From: CAZAKZ01 sp964485695
Lineage (GTDB): Bacteria > Planctomycetota > JAFGQW01
DNA: 10,501 nucleotides
Assembly: GCA_964485695.1 (NCBI GenBank)
Contig: CAZAKZ010000174.1
Location: 1 to 10,501 of the forward strand
Reading direction: 5' to 3'
Program-made: the position numbers and the translations under genes
Notes under the pieces: model-generated
What the model saw: the letters and a program-made list of their open reading frames with translations, nothing else
The model's database searches: none
What the model was told of the DNA's origin: nothing
Part shown: piece by piece, positions 1 to 5,620 of the stretch
Layout: each line of letters starts with the position of its first letter
How positions within the stretch are numbered: the first letter of the stretch is position 1

Positions 1-162
1 TTCACCGCCACCCCTCCGCTCCAACACGTGGCCGTCCACGTCGGGCGCCAGGGTGACGGCGAGCAGTGCGGTGAGGGCCGTGAGGAGGATTGCGAAGATG
101 AACGGGTCGGGTATCCAGCGCTTTGCAACGCGCGCGAAGTGCTCACCGGCGGCGGCGATCAT
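1..162 (-). CDS. N-terminal part of a predicted AtoE-like short-chain fatty-acid transporter (runs off the window)
   Basis: The reading frame starts at ATG (162-160, minus) and stays open for 54 codons to the window edge. A GAGGAG ribosome-binding site lies 9 nt upstream (172-177). The protein opens with a short amphipathic stretch ending in RVAKRWIPDPFIFAILLTAL, followed by a hydrophobic segment at about residues 20-39. The pattern of Arg-Trp, then Pro-Asp-Pro-Phe, then Phe-Ala-Ile-Leu-Leu-Thr is typical of the N-terminus of the AtoE (ScFAE) family, inner-membrane proteins that take up short-chain fatty acids such as butyrate or acetoacetate. Only the first membrane segment is visible, so the family call rests on this short motif and the substrate cannot be judged. 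It lies 57 bp downstream of higA on the same strand, and I saw no clear promoter in that gap. Another polytopic transporter with a similar opening is possible. Confidence 0.6.
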   Translation of the reverse strand, partial: MIAAAGEHFARVAKRWIPDPFIFAILLTALTALLAVTLAPDVDGHVLERRGGGE

Positions 163-219
163 GGCAGACGGCTCCTCGGGTGGGGGCCATGAGAATGTCC
201 GAATGAATGGAGGGTAAAC

Positions 220-528
220 CTACCCCGTGTGCGAATAGCGGCCGACTTCTTTTTGCAGGCGGTCCCCGAGCTTGTCCGTTTCCACATCCAGATCATGATC
301 CATCTGCAGACCCAGCCAGAACTGGGGCGACATGTTGAAGTACCTTGCCAGCCTCAGTGCGGTGTCCGCCGTGATCTTGCGCTTTCCGAGCACGATCTCG
401 TTGATCCGCCTGGGAGGAACTCCGATGTCCTTCGCCAACCGATTCTGGCTGAGGTTCATCGGTTTCAGGAACTCCTCCTGCAATACCTCTCCTGGATGAA
501 CGGGAGCCAGTTTACGATTTGCCATCAC
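220..528 (-). CDS. higA: HigA-type antitoxin, XRE-family helix-turn-helix
   Basis: This is a 101-102 residue protein that should neutralise the adjacent HigB toxin and repress the higBA promoter. It has the standard HigA layout. HPGEVLQEEFLKPMNLSQ (residues 11-28) leads into a helix-turn-helix at about residues 25-47 (SQNRLAKDIGVPPRRINEIV), then the GKRKITADTALRLARYF segment and SPQFWLGLQ, all strong family signatures. Two starts are possible: GTG at 528 or ATG at 525. A GAGGA ribosome-binding site overlaps the stop codon of higB (TGAGGA), 7 nt from the GTG and 10 nt from the ATG, so translation is probably coupled to the toxin gene. The toxin-first order is the one usual for higBA. Stop is TAG at 220-222. 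Confidence 0.93.
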   Translation of the reverse strand: MMANRKLAPVHPGEVLQEEFLKPMNLSQNRLAKDIGVPPRRINEIVLGKRKITADTALRLARYFNMSPQFWLGLQMDHDLDVETDKLGDRLQKEVGRYSHTG

Positions 529-537
529 GTAGTGTCC

Positions 538-819
538 TCAATGGTAATCGACGATCGCGACGTCAAAAGCATCCCCCCTGGCCCAGCGGAAGCAAATTCG
601 CCACTGTTCATTGACGCGAATACTGTATTGACCGAGACGATCTCCCTTCAACCGCTCGAGTCGATTTGCGGGAGGAGCCCGTAAGTCTCTCAAATCTTGT
701 GCTCGGTTCAGCATCCGCAGTTTTCTAAATGCGACTCGCTGGATCTCGTGAGGGAAAACTCTGGATCTGATTCGAATAAACAGACTTTCCGTCTCTTTAC
801 AGGCAAAGGAACGTATCAT
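538..819 (-). CDS. higB: HigB-type toxin, RelE-superfamily mRNA interferase
   Basis: This is a 93-residue basic protein. In characterised members of the family, HigB binds the ribosome and cuts mRNA during translation. Nearly every conserved HigB block is present: MIRSF at the N-terminus, RKLRMLNRA (32-40), LRDLRAPPANRLERLKGD (43-60), GQYSIRVNEQWRICFRW (63-79) and DVAIVDYH at the end. Length is normal and the frame is intact, so the toxin is probably functional. The ATG at 819 matches the family N-terminus exactly but has no Shine-Dalgarno sequence. The -10 box of the only strong promoter ends 6 nt upstream, which points to a leaderless transcript. higA follows after 8-9 bp. Base composition is clearly more AT-rich than the GC-rich metabolic genes nearby, which fits horizontal acquisition. 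Confidence 0.93.
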   Translation of the reverse strand: MIRSFACKETESLFIRIRSRVFPHEIQRVAFRKLRMLNRAQDLRDLRAPPANRLERLKGDRLGQYSIRVNEQWRICFRWARGDAFDVAIVDYH

Positions 820-825
820 TGGATG

Positions 826-854
826 ATTCTATAACGCATAACGTTATATGTCAA
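826..854 (-). promoter_or_regulatory. higBA promoter, near-consensus sigma-70
   Basis: On the minus strand a perfect TTGACA -35 box (849-854) is followed, after exactly 17 nt (832-848), by TAGAAT (826-831), one mismatch from the TATAAT consensus. The higB ATG begins 6 nt after the -10 box. Transcription should therefore start at or within a base or two of the initiation codon, giving a leaderless or near-leaderless mRNA. The spacer contains the palindromic operator described separately, so HigA binding there would block RNA polymerase. Confidence 0.8.
831..847. promoter_or_regulatory. Probable HigA operator in the higBA promoter spacer
   Basis: The 17-base stretch ATAACGCATAACGTTAT holds a perfect 10-bp palindrome, ATAACGTTAT (838-847). 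It is preceded by a further half-site, ATAACG (831-836), in direct repeat 7 bp away. The outer arms ATAACG/CGTTAT also pair across a 5-bp spacer. It sits entirely between the -35 and -10 boxes apart from one base shared with the -10. XRE-type antitoxins such as HigA bind short palindromes in their own promoters, so autorepression is the likely role. The binding itself is inferred. Confidence 0.7.
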
Positions 855-870
855 TAGGTAGTCATGGCCC

Positions 871-899
871 AGAAAGAACAACCGCGGCTCGAATGCCGC
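871..899 (-). terminator. Weak intrinsic terminator candidate after the aldolase-kinase gene
   Basis: Read on the minus strand, GCGGC (899-895) pairs with GCCGC (888-884) across a 6-nt loop. It is followed by GGTTGTTCTTTCT, a broken T-rich tract. It lies 77 bp past the aldolase-kinase stop codon and upstream of the higBA promoter, where a terminator would be expected. The stem is short (5 bp) and the T tract is interrupted, so termination may be inefficient. Confidence 0.35.
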
Positions 900-975
900 C
901 TTGAGAAATGAAGTCGCTAAAAAACGTACGGAGTTACACAGTTTTTTGAACAAATTTATTTCTCGAAAAGGCCAG

Positions 976-2718
976 CTACCGCTCGATCCTCCCTGAGCCC
1001 TTCCCACCCGCCAGGGCCTCCACCTCCTCGGCCGTGACGAGGTTGAAGTCCCCGGGGATGGTCTGCTTCAGGCAGGAAGCGGCCACGGCGAACTCCAGGG
1101 CCTCGGGGTGGGACTTCCCCGTGAGGAGGCCGAAGATGAGGCCCGCGGTGAAGGCGTCGCCGCCGCCCACGCGGTCCACGAGGTGGACGGCGTACTTCGG
1201 GCCGAGGAGGAACTCCTTCCCGTCGAAGAGACACGCGGACCAGCGGTTGTCCGAGGCCGAGAGGCTCTCCCTGAGCGTGATGGCCGCCATCCGCAGGTCG
1301 AAGCGACGCACCAGCTCCCGGGCCGCGGCCTCGTACCCCGCCGTGTCCAGGTCGCCCGAATCCTCGTCCGAGTCTCCCGCACCGATGCCGAACACGTCCG
1401 CGGCGTCCGCCTCGTTGCCGACGACCACGTCCACATAGTCCATCATGGGCGTCATGACCTCCCGGGCTTTTTCCTTCGACCAGAGCTTGCCGCGGTAGTT
1501 CAGATCCAGGCTCACGGTGACCCCCGCCTTCCGGGCGGCCCGCAATGCCTCCAGGGTGACGGCGGCCGTGGTGTCGCTCAGGGCCGGCGTGATGCCCGTG
1601 GTGTGGAACCACTGAGCATTCGCGAACACCGCCTCCCAGTCCACCTGACCCGGTCGCATTCCGGACACGGCCGAGCCGGCTCGGTCGTAGATCACCCGGG
1701 AAGGCCGCTGCGATGCCCCGTGCTCGAGGTAGTAGACGCCCAAGCGATCGCCCTGTCGCAGGACGTGCGAGGTGTCCACGCCGTGGGACCGGAGCACGTC
1801 CACGGCGCGGCGGCCGACGGCGTGGTCCGGAACCGCGGTGACGAACCGGGCGTTCACGCCGTACTTGGCCAGCGCCACGGCCACGTTGGCTTCAGCCCCT
1901 CCGTAGGAGACCTCCAGGGCGGTGGCCTGGGAGAGGCGAAGCGCGCCGGGTGGGGAGAGGCGCACCATGATCTCGCCGAAGGTGACGACGGCGCCCTCGG
2001 CGGTGGTCTTCACGGTCCCCTTTACCCTGGCTGGCCCGGCCGCCGGATCCCCCAGCACGGCCAGCCACTGCCGGGCCTCGGCACGCATCTTCCCGGCATC
2101 GTCCACGTGCCGGGTCAGGGCGGAGGCGCAAACGATGCCCTCGGGATCGCGCCGGGCGATCTCCGCCACGTTGCCGACGTGAATCCCCCCGGTGTAGACC
2201 AGGGTCAGTCCCTGGTAGACGGACTTCCAGGCCGCGGCCGCCTCGAGCCAGGCCGGGGCGCCGGCCATGGCTGGAAAGACCTTGTAGACCCAGTGGTGTG
2301 GATGCCGCGTGCGAAGCGTCTCCAGATCCACGCCGTATGCTTCGGCCTTGTACACAAGTTGCTTACCCACGTCACTCAATCCACCGGGCACGCACATGAC
2401 ATCGCGCTTCACGCACGCGTCCACCACCCCGGGAATGTAGTCCGGCGACACCACGCCTGCTGCACCCGCCTCAACGGCCTCCTCGACCTGAGCGGGGGTG
2501 AGCACCGTGCCCGCGAGGAGGAGGGCGTCGGGGTGCTTCTCCAGGATCGCCCGGATGCCGGCGGCCGCTGCGTCGGTCCGGAAGGCGATTTCCAGGACCA
2601 CACCCAGTTCGTCGAGCGCTTCGTACGCCCGCAGACAGTCCTCCACGCGCTTCGGCGCCAGCAGCGCAATGAGCCGGTTCTTCTTCAGCGCCTTCCACAG
2701 CCGCTCATTTGAATCCAC
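976..2718 (-). CDS. Bifunctional fusion: KDPG-aldolase domain plus 2-keto-3-deoxygluconate kinase (PfkB) domain
   Basis: This 580-residue protein joins two consecutive enzymes of the lower Entner-Doudoroff route. Residues 1 to about 223 form a class I KDPG/KHG-aldolase-like TIM barrel. It has a general-base Glu in LEIAFRT (E43), the GTVLTP phosphate-loop region (70-75), GVVSPDYIP (88-96) and the Schiff-base Lys in YKVFPA (K146). After a linker at about 224-242, residues 243-570 form a PfkB-family kinase most like KdgK. Its marks are VTFGEIMVRLSP, the GGAEANVA substrate loop (273-280), YYLEHGASQRPS (329-340), DLNYR (405-409), VVGNEADA (432-439) and the anion-hole/catalytic motif DRVGGGDAF with D521 as base. 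The predicted reactions are KDG + ATP to KDPG, then KDPG to pyruvate + glyceraldehyde-3-phosphate. The start is GTG at 2718, with AAGGAGG (2725-2731) 6 nt upstream. The gene follows the SDR stop codon by 15 bp, so it is the last gene of the operon. The segment between PGG (111-113) and K146 is about 15 residues longer than in E. coli Eda as I recall it. Confidence 0.9.
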   Translation of the reverse strand: MDSNERLWKALKKNRLIALLAPKRVEDCLRAYEALDELGVVLEIAFRTDAAAAGIRAILEKHPDALLLAGTVLTPAQVEEAVEAGAAGVVSPDYIPGVVDACVKRDVMCVPGGLSDVGKQLVYKAEAYGVDLETLRTRHPHHWVYKVFPAMAGAPAWLEAAAAWKSVYQGLTLVYTGGIHVGNVAEIARRDPEGIVCASALTRHVDDAGKMRAEARQWLAVLGDPAAGPARVKGTVKTTAEGAVVTFGEIMVRLSPPGALRLSQATALEVSYGGAEANVAVALAKYGVNARFVTAVPDHAVGRRAVDVLRSHGVDTSHVLRQGDRLGVYYLEHGASQRPSRVIYDRAGSAVSGMRPGQVDWEAVFANAQWFHTTGITPALSDTTAAVTLEALRAARKAGVTVSLDLNYRGKLWSKEKAREVMTPMMDYVDVVVGNEADAADVFGIGAGDSDEDSGDLDTAGYEAAARELVRRFDLRMAAITLRESLSASDNRWSACLFDGKEFLLGPKYAVHLVDRVGGGDAFTAGLIFGLLTGKSHPEALEFAVAASCLKQTIPGDFNLVTAEEVEALAGGKGSGRIER

Positions 2719-2733
2719 GCCTCGCCTCCTTTT

Positions 2734-3525
2734 TCACAGACGCTGGATGTGCATCCCGCCGCTCACGTCCACCACCATACCGGTGGAGTAGCCGAAGTCT
2801 CCGGACGCCAGGGCGCGGACCGCGCGGCCCACGTCCTCGGGCCGGCCCCACCGGTTCCGGGGAACCAGCCCCTCCCGGATGAGGGCGTCGTACTTCTCCT
2901 TCACCCCCGCGGTCATGTCGGTCTCGATGAGGCCGGGCTGCACCTCGAACACAACGATGCCGTCCCCGGCCAAACGGTGCGCGAAGACACGGGCGGCCTG
3001 GTGGACCGCGGCCTTGGACATGCAGTATTCCGCCCGGTTCAGGGAGGACACGTAGGCCGAAATCGAGGAGATGAACACGATGACCGGCCTGGCCTCCGGC
3101 TCCAGCTTCACCCGGCCCACCATGTGCCTGGCAAAGCACTGGGCCAGAAAGAACGTGCCCCTGGCGTTCACCGAATGTACCCGGTCGAAGCTCTCGGGCG
3201 TGGTGTTCAGCACGTCCAGACGCTCCTTCGGAGCGATGCCCGCGTTGTTCACCAGGACGTCCACCTTCCCGAACCGATCCATGGCCGTCTCCAGGAGCTG
3301 CGGGTGGGCATCGAGGTCGGCGATGTCTCCGGGCGCGGGAAGAAATGCACCGCCCAGCGCCTCGACAAGGGCCTCCACCTCGGCCAGGCCCGCGTCCTTG
3401 CACTCCGGATCGTAGGCGAGGTCGTTGCCGACGATGTCAAAGCCTCCCCTCGCCAGCTCCAGGGCAATGCCGCGGCCGATGCCGCGGCCCGCGCCGGTGA
3501 CGAAAGCTACGGATCGAGGCCCCAT
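2734..3525 (-). CDS. Short-chain dehydrogenase/reductase of a sugar-acid operon
   Basis: This is a 263-residue classical SDR with every core motif. The cofactor loop is TGAGRGIG (10-17), followed by NNAG (93-96), active-site N120, S154 in FISSIS, and Y167xxxK171 in AEYCMSKAA. The closing region is GWSTG-like (GYSTGMVVDVSGG, 245-257). An acidic residue in GNDLAYD, near the end of the second strand, suggests NAD(H) preference (inference). Such proteins are often auto-annotated as 3-ketoacyl-ACP reductase. The context argues instead for a polyol, sugar-acid or uronate-derived substrate feeding the KDG kinase/aldolase encoded next. The ATG at 3525 lies one base beyond the flavoprotein TGA (3527-3529). 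Its ribosome-binding site GAGGAG sits inside the last flavoprotein codons, so translation is coupled. The true substrate cannot be read from the sequence; a DEH-type uronate reductase or a KduD-like step are options. Confidence 0.88.
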   Translation of the reverse strand: MGPRSVAFVTGAGRGIGRGIALELARGGFDIVGNDLAYDPECKDAGLAEVEALVEALGGAFLPAPGDIADLDAHPQLLETAMDRFGKVDVLVNNAGIAPKERLDVLNTTPESFDRVHSVNARGTFFLAQCFARHMVGRVKLEPEARPVIVFISSISAYVSSLNRAEYCMSKAAVHQAARVFAHRLAGDGIVVFEVQPGLIETDMTAGVKEKYDALIREGLVPRNRWGRPEDVGRAVRALASGDFGYSTGMVVDVSGGMHIQRL

Positions 3526-3526
3526 G

Positions 3527-5557
3527 TCACTCCTCTCCGCCGATGACGCGGCCGTTCAAGTAGTCGCTCCACACGGTCTCGAACCACCCCGCCTCCCCGG
3601 GAACGGGGCGTACATCCACCCACTCCTTCTCCACCTTGAAACCCTCGCCCAGACGCACCTCCAGGATCTTACGGTTCACGAAGTCGTCCGGGGGCGTAAG
3701 GACGTGGCGCCACGCCTCGCCCAGGCCCGGGCACGGTGCTTCGCCCCCGGGATCCCGGACGAGGGCCGAGCCCCGGGACCTTCCCCCCTTGCGGAGGTAC
3801 TCGGCAATGGCCTCGAGGTAGACTGCATGGGTCAATGCCAGGTCCACGGCGCGGAAGGCCCGGACCAGGCCGCCCTCGGGGCGGATCCGGAGATCGCTCC
3901 ACAGCCTCTCCACCAGCGCCCAGGCCATTTCCACGGCCTCCTGGACCCGGTCGGGATCCCGGACGTGTGAAGCACACCGGGTCATACGCTCCCGGATCTC
4001 CCGCACGGCCCGGTCCGGTGTGAGAGACTTCCCGGCAGCCTCCTCGCCTGCCACCTTTCCGGCAAAGGCAAGACAGGCTGTCACCTGATCGCCCGTCCGG
4101 CCGAGGAACGCCTCGATATCCGGAGGCGGGTCGCTGTATTCGTGCGCGATGTAGAGCGCCGCCCGGATCCCCCCCACCTGGCCCGCGTTCAATGCGGCGC
4201 CGCCGGGCCGCCGGACGCCGTGGCTGCCGTTCACCTCGCCCACGGGAAAGAGATGCTTGAGGTTCGACTCCCACCAGAGGTCGGCCCGGAGCCCGCCGTT
4301 GGAGTGCTGGGCGCATACCGCGATCTCGAGGCGGTCCCGGGACAGGTCGATGTCATGGGAGGCGTAGAGCTCCACGGCCTGGGGATTCATGGCCTGGAGA
4401 CGTTCGATGGGCGTGGGAAGCCAGGCGCTCGACCGGCGGAGGTAGGTGGCGGCCTCGTCGTCCAGGCCGTCGAGGGAGAAGGCCTCGCCGGTGGGCGCAT
4501 GGCCTGGATTTCGGGTGTAGTCGAGATACACGCGGCGGCCCCGCTCCACAGTCTCCCGGAAGACCAGAACGTCGATGAGGGAGGAGCCGTGGTTCGCCAC
4601 CTTTTCCACGTCGAAGGGCCACTGGTAGCCCTTGCGGAAGATCGCCCCGGCCAGGGATCGGAGGTCGGGGAACTGGTCCGCAAGGAACTCCTGCTCGTCC
4701 CCGCCATCGGGGTCCGTCGACACGTACCGGGGGATCACCTGCTGGTAGCTCCCGGACACGTTCCACCGGACGTGGATGGAGGCCAGGCCGAACTGGGACT
4801 CCGTGAGGTTCTGGGCCACGGCGCCGACGGCCAGGGCCAGACCCGTGGACCCGGTCTGACTCACCGGGTAGACCGACGACTCGTACATGCCGCCGGGCCC
4901 GCCCGTGGCCAGCACCACGTTGACGGCGTTGAGGAGGACGAAGCCGAAGGACGCGTCCGTCTGCCGGCTCCTGTCCACGGCCACCACGCCGCACACGCAC
5001 CGCCGTCCCCGATCGTCACGGTCGCAGAGCAGGGCCACGGCCACGTGGCCGTCGAGGACAGGGATCCCCTTGTCGCGAACCGCTCGCCCCAGGCACTCGC
5101 ACATGTACCGGGAGGTGAGGGGCCCGGCCGAAGTGCCTCGGCTGCGGGTGTCGTGATCCGTTCGGAATCCCACGTAGCCCCCGTACCGGTCGTGGGGAAA
5201 CGGCACGCGGTGGCGAACGAGGTTGAAGAACGCCTGCGGCGAATGGTGCGCCTCGATGAGGGCGATGTCGCCGTGCATGCACTTGCCGCTGAACAGGTCC
5301 CCGGCCATGTCCAGGGGTGAGTCCGGAGCCCTGCCTGCAAGGGCCAGCTTGTAGTAGGTCTGCTTGTCCGATCCCGCGTTCCTCGACGTGCCGGCCTCCC
5401 ACTGCTCGGTCAGGATCAGAACGTCCTTACAACCCTGGTCGAAGACCTGGAGTGCGGCGTTGAGGCCGGCCGCTCCGCTCCCGATGACCAGGGTATTTAC
5501 CGAATGGACCGGGAGGGATTTTCCGTCCAGGGTGATGGTTACTCGGTCATGGGCCAA
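3527..5557 (-). CDS. FAD_binding_2 (fumarate reductase/succinate dehydrogenase-like) flavoprotein of unknown substrate
   Basis: This is a 676-residue soluble flavoprotein. The Rossmann FAD motif is VIGSGAAGLNAA (24-35), followed by TSRNAGSDKQTYYK (57-70), VVLATGGPGGMYESS (214-228), AQHSNGG with a candidate active-site His (H418), and FPVGEVNGSHG (437-447) then RRPGGAALNAGQ (449-460). This arrangement matches the flavoprotein subunits of the fumarate reductase, L-aspartate oxidase and urocanate reductase group. The C-terminal ~190 residues are helical and variable. The open frame extends to 5761, but that extension is low-complexity and lies inside the upstream TPR gene. The start chosen is TTG at 5557, because GGAGGAG lies exactly 7 nt upstream and family-like sequence (DRVTITLDGKSLPVHSVNTLV) begins there. 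I see no signal peptide, haem motif or Fe-S partner, so the electron acceptor is unknown. It is the first gene of the flavoprotein-SDR-aldolase/kinase operon. Confidence 0.85.
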   Translation of the reverse strand: MAHDRVTITLDGKSLPVHSVNTLVIGSGAAGLNAALQVFDQGCKDVLILTEQWEAGTSRNAGSDKQTYYKLALAGRAPDSPLDMAGDLFSGKCMHGDIALIEAHHSPQAFFNLVRHRVPFPHDRYGGYVGFRTDHDTRSRGTSAGPLTSRYMCECLGRAVRDKGIPVLDGHVAVALLCDRDDRGRRCVCGVVAVDRSRQTDASFGFVLLNAVNVVLATGGPGGMYESSVYPVSQTGSTGLALAVGAVAQNLTESQFGLASIHVRWNVSGSYQQVIPRYVSTDPDGGDEQEFLADQFPDLRSLAGAIFRKGYQWPFDVEKVANHGSSLIDVLVFRETVERGRRVYLDYTRNPGHAPTGEAFSLDGLDDEAATYLRRSSAWLPTPIERLQAMNPQAVELYASHDIDLSRDRLEIAVCAQHSNGGLRADLWWESNLKHLFPVGEVNGSHGVRRPGGAALNAGQVGGIRAALYIAHEYSDPPPDIEAFLGRTGDQVTACLAFAGKVAGEEAAGKSLTPDRAVREIRERMTRCASHVRDPDRVQEAVEMAWALVERLWSDLRIRPEGGLVRAFRAVDLALTHAVYLEAIAEYLRKGGRSRGSALVRDPGGEAPCPGLGEAWRHVLTPPDDFVNRKILEVRLGEGFKVEKEWVDVRPVPGEAGWFETVWSDYLNGRVIGGEE

Positions 5558-5564
5558 GGATTCA

Positions 5565-5571
5565 CTCCTCC
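5565..5571 (-). promoter_or_regulatory. Ribosome-binding site that fixes the flavoprotein TTG start
   Basis: GGAGGAG on the minus strand lies 7 nt before TTG (5557). It is the strongest Shine-Dalgarno sequence in the region. It rules in the TTG start over the longer frame that begins at 5761 within the upstream gene. Confidence 0.8.
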
Positions 5572-5590
5572 AGAATGGCTGCAAGGGACC

Positions 5591-5620
5591 AGTATACGTA
5601 CGGCCGGCTACTTGAAGAAG
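5591..5620 (-). promoter_or_regulatory. Possible promoter for the flavoprotein operon
   Basis: In the 50-bp gap between the TMTC-like gene stop (5608) and the flavoprotein TTG there is a good -10 box, TATACT (5591-5596, minus strand). The matching -35 position carries only a weak TTCTTC-like hexamer at about 5614-5619. If real, it would give a leader of about 27 nt and let the sugar-acid operon be transcribed independently of the upstream TPR gene. The weak -35 box makes this tentative; an activator may be needed. Confidence 0.3.

Noticed and set aside
212..225. GGGTA/TACCC hairpin just after the higA stop as a terminator
   Set aside because: The stem is only 5 bp with no T tract on the minus strand, and the next gene on that strand follows closely.
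919..947. AAAAAAC/GTTTTTT inverted repeat as a terminator
   Set aside because: The stem would be almost all A-T with a 15-nt loop, which is too weak for an intrinsic terminator. The GC-stem candidate at 884-899 is better.
1108..2712. A 534-codon plus-strand open frame opposite the aldolase-kinase gene
   Set aside because: It mirrors the codon structure of the real gene, has no family motif and no ribosome-binding site, and is explained by high GC at third positions.
2734..3525. Reading the SDR as FabG (fatty-acid synthesis)
   Set aside because: It has only the generic SDR motifs. It is translationally coupled to a flavoprotein and a KDG kinase/aldolase, with no acyl-carrier or other fab gene nearby.
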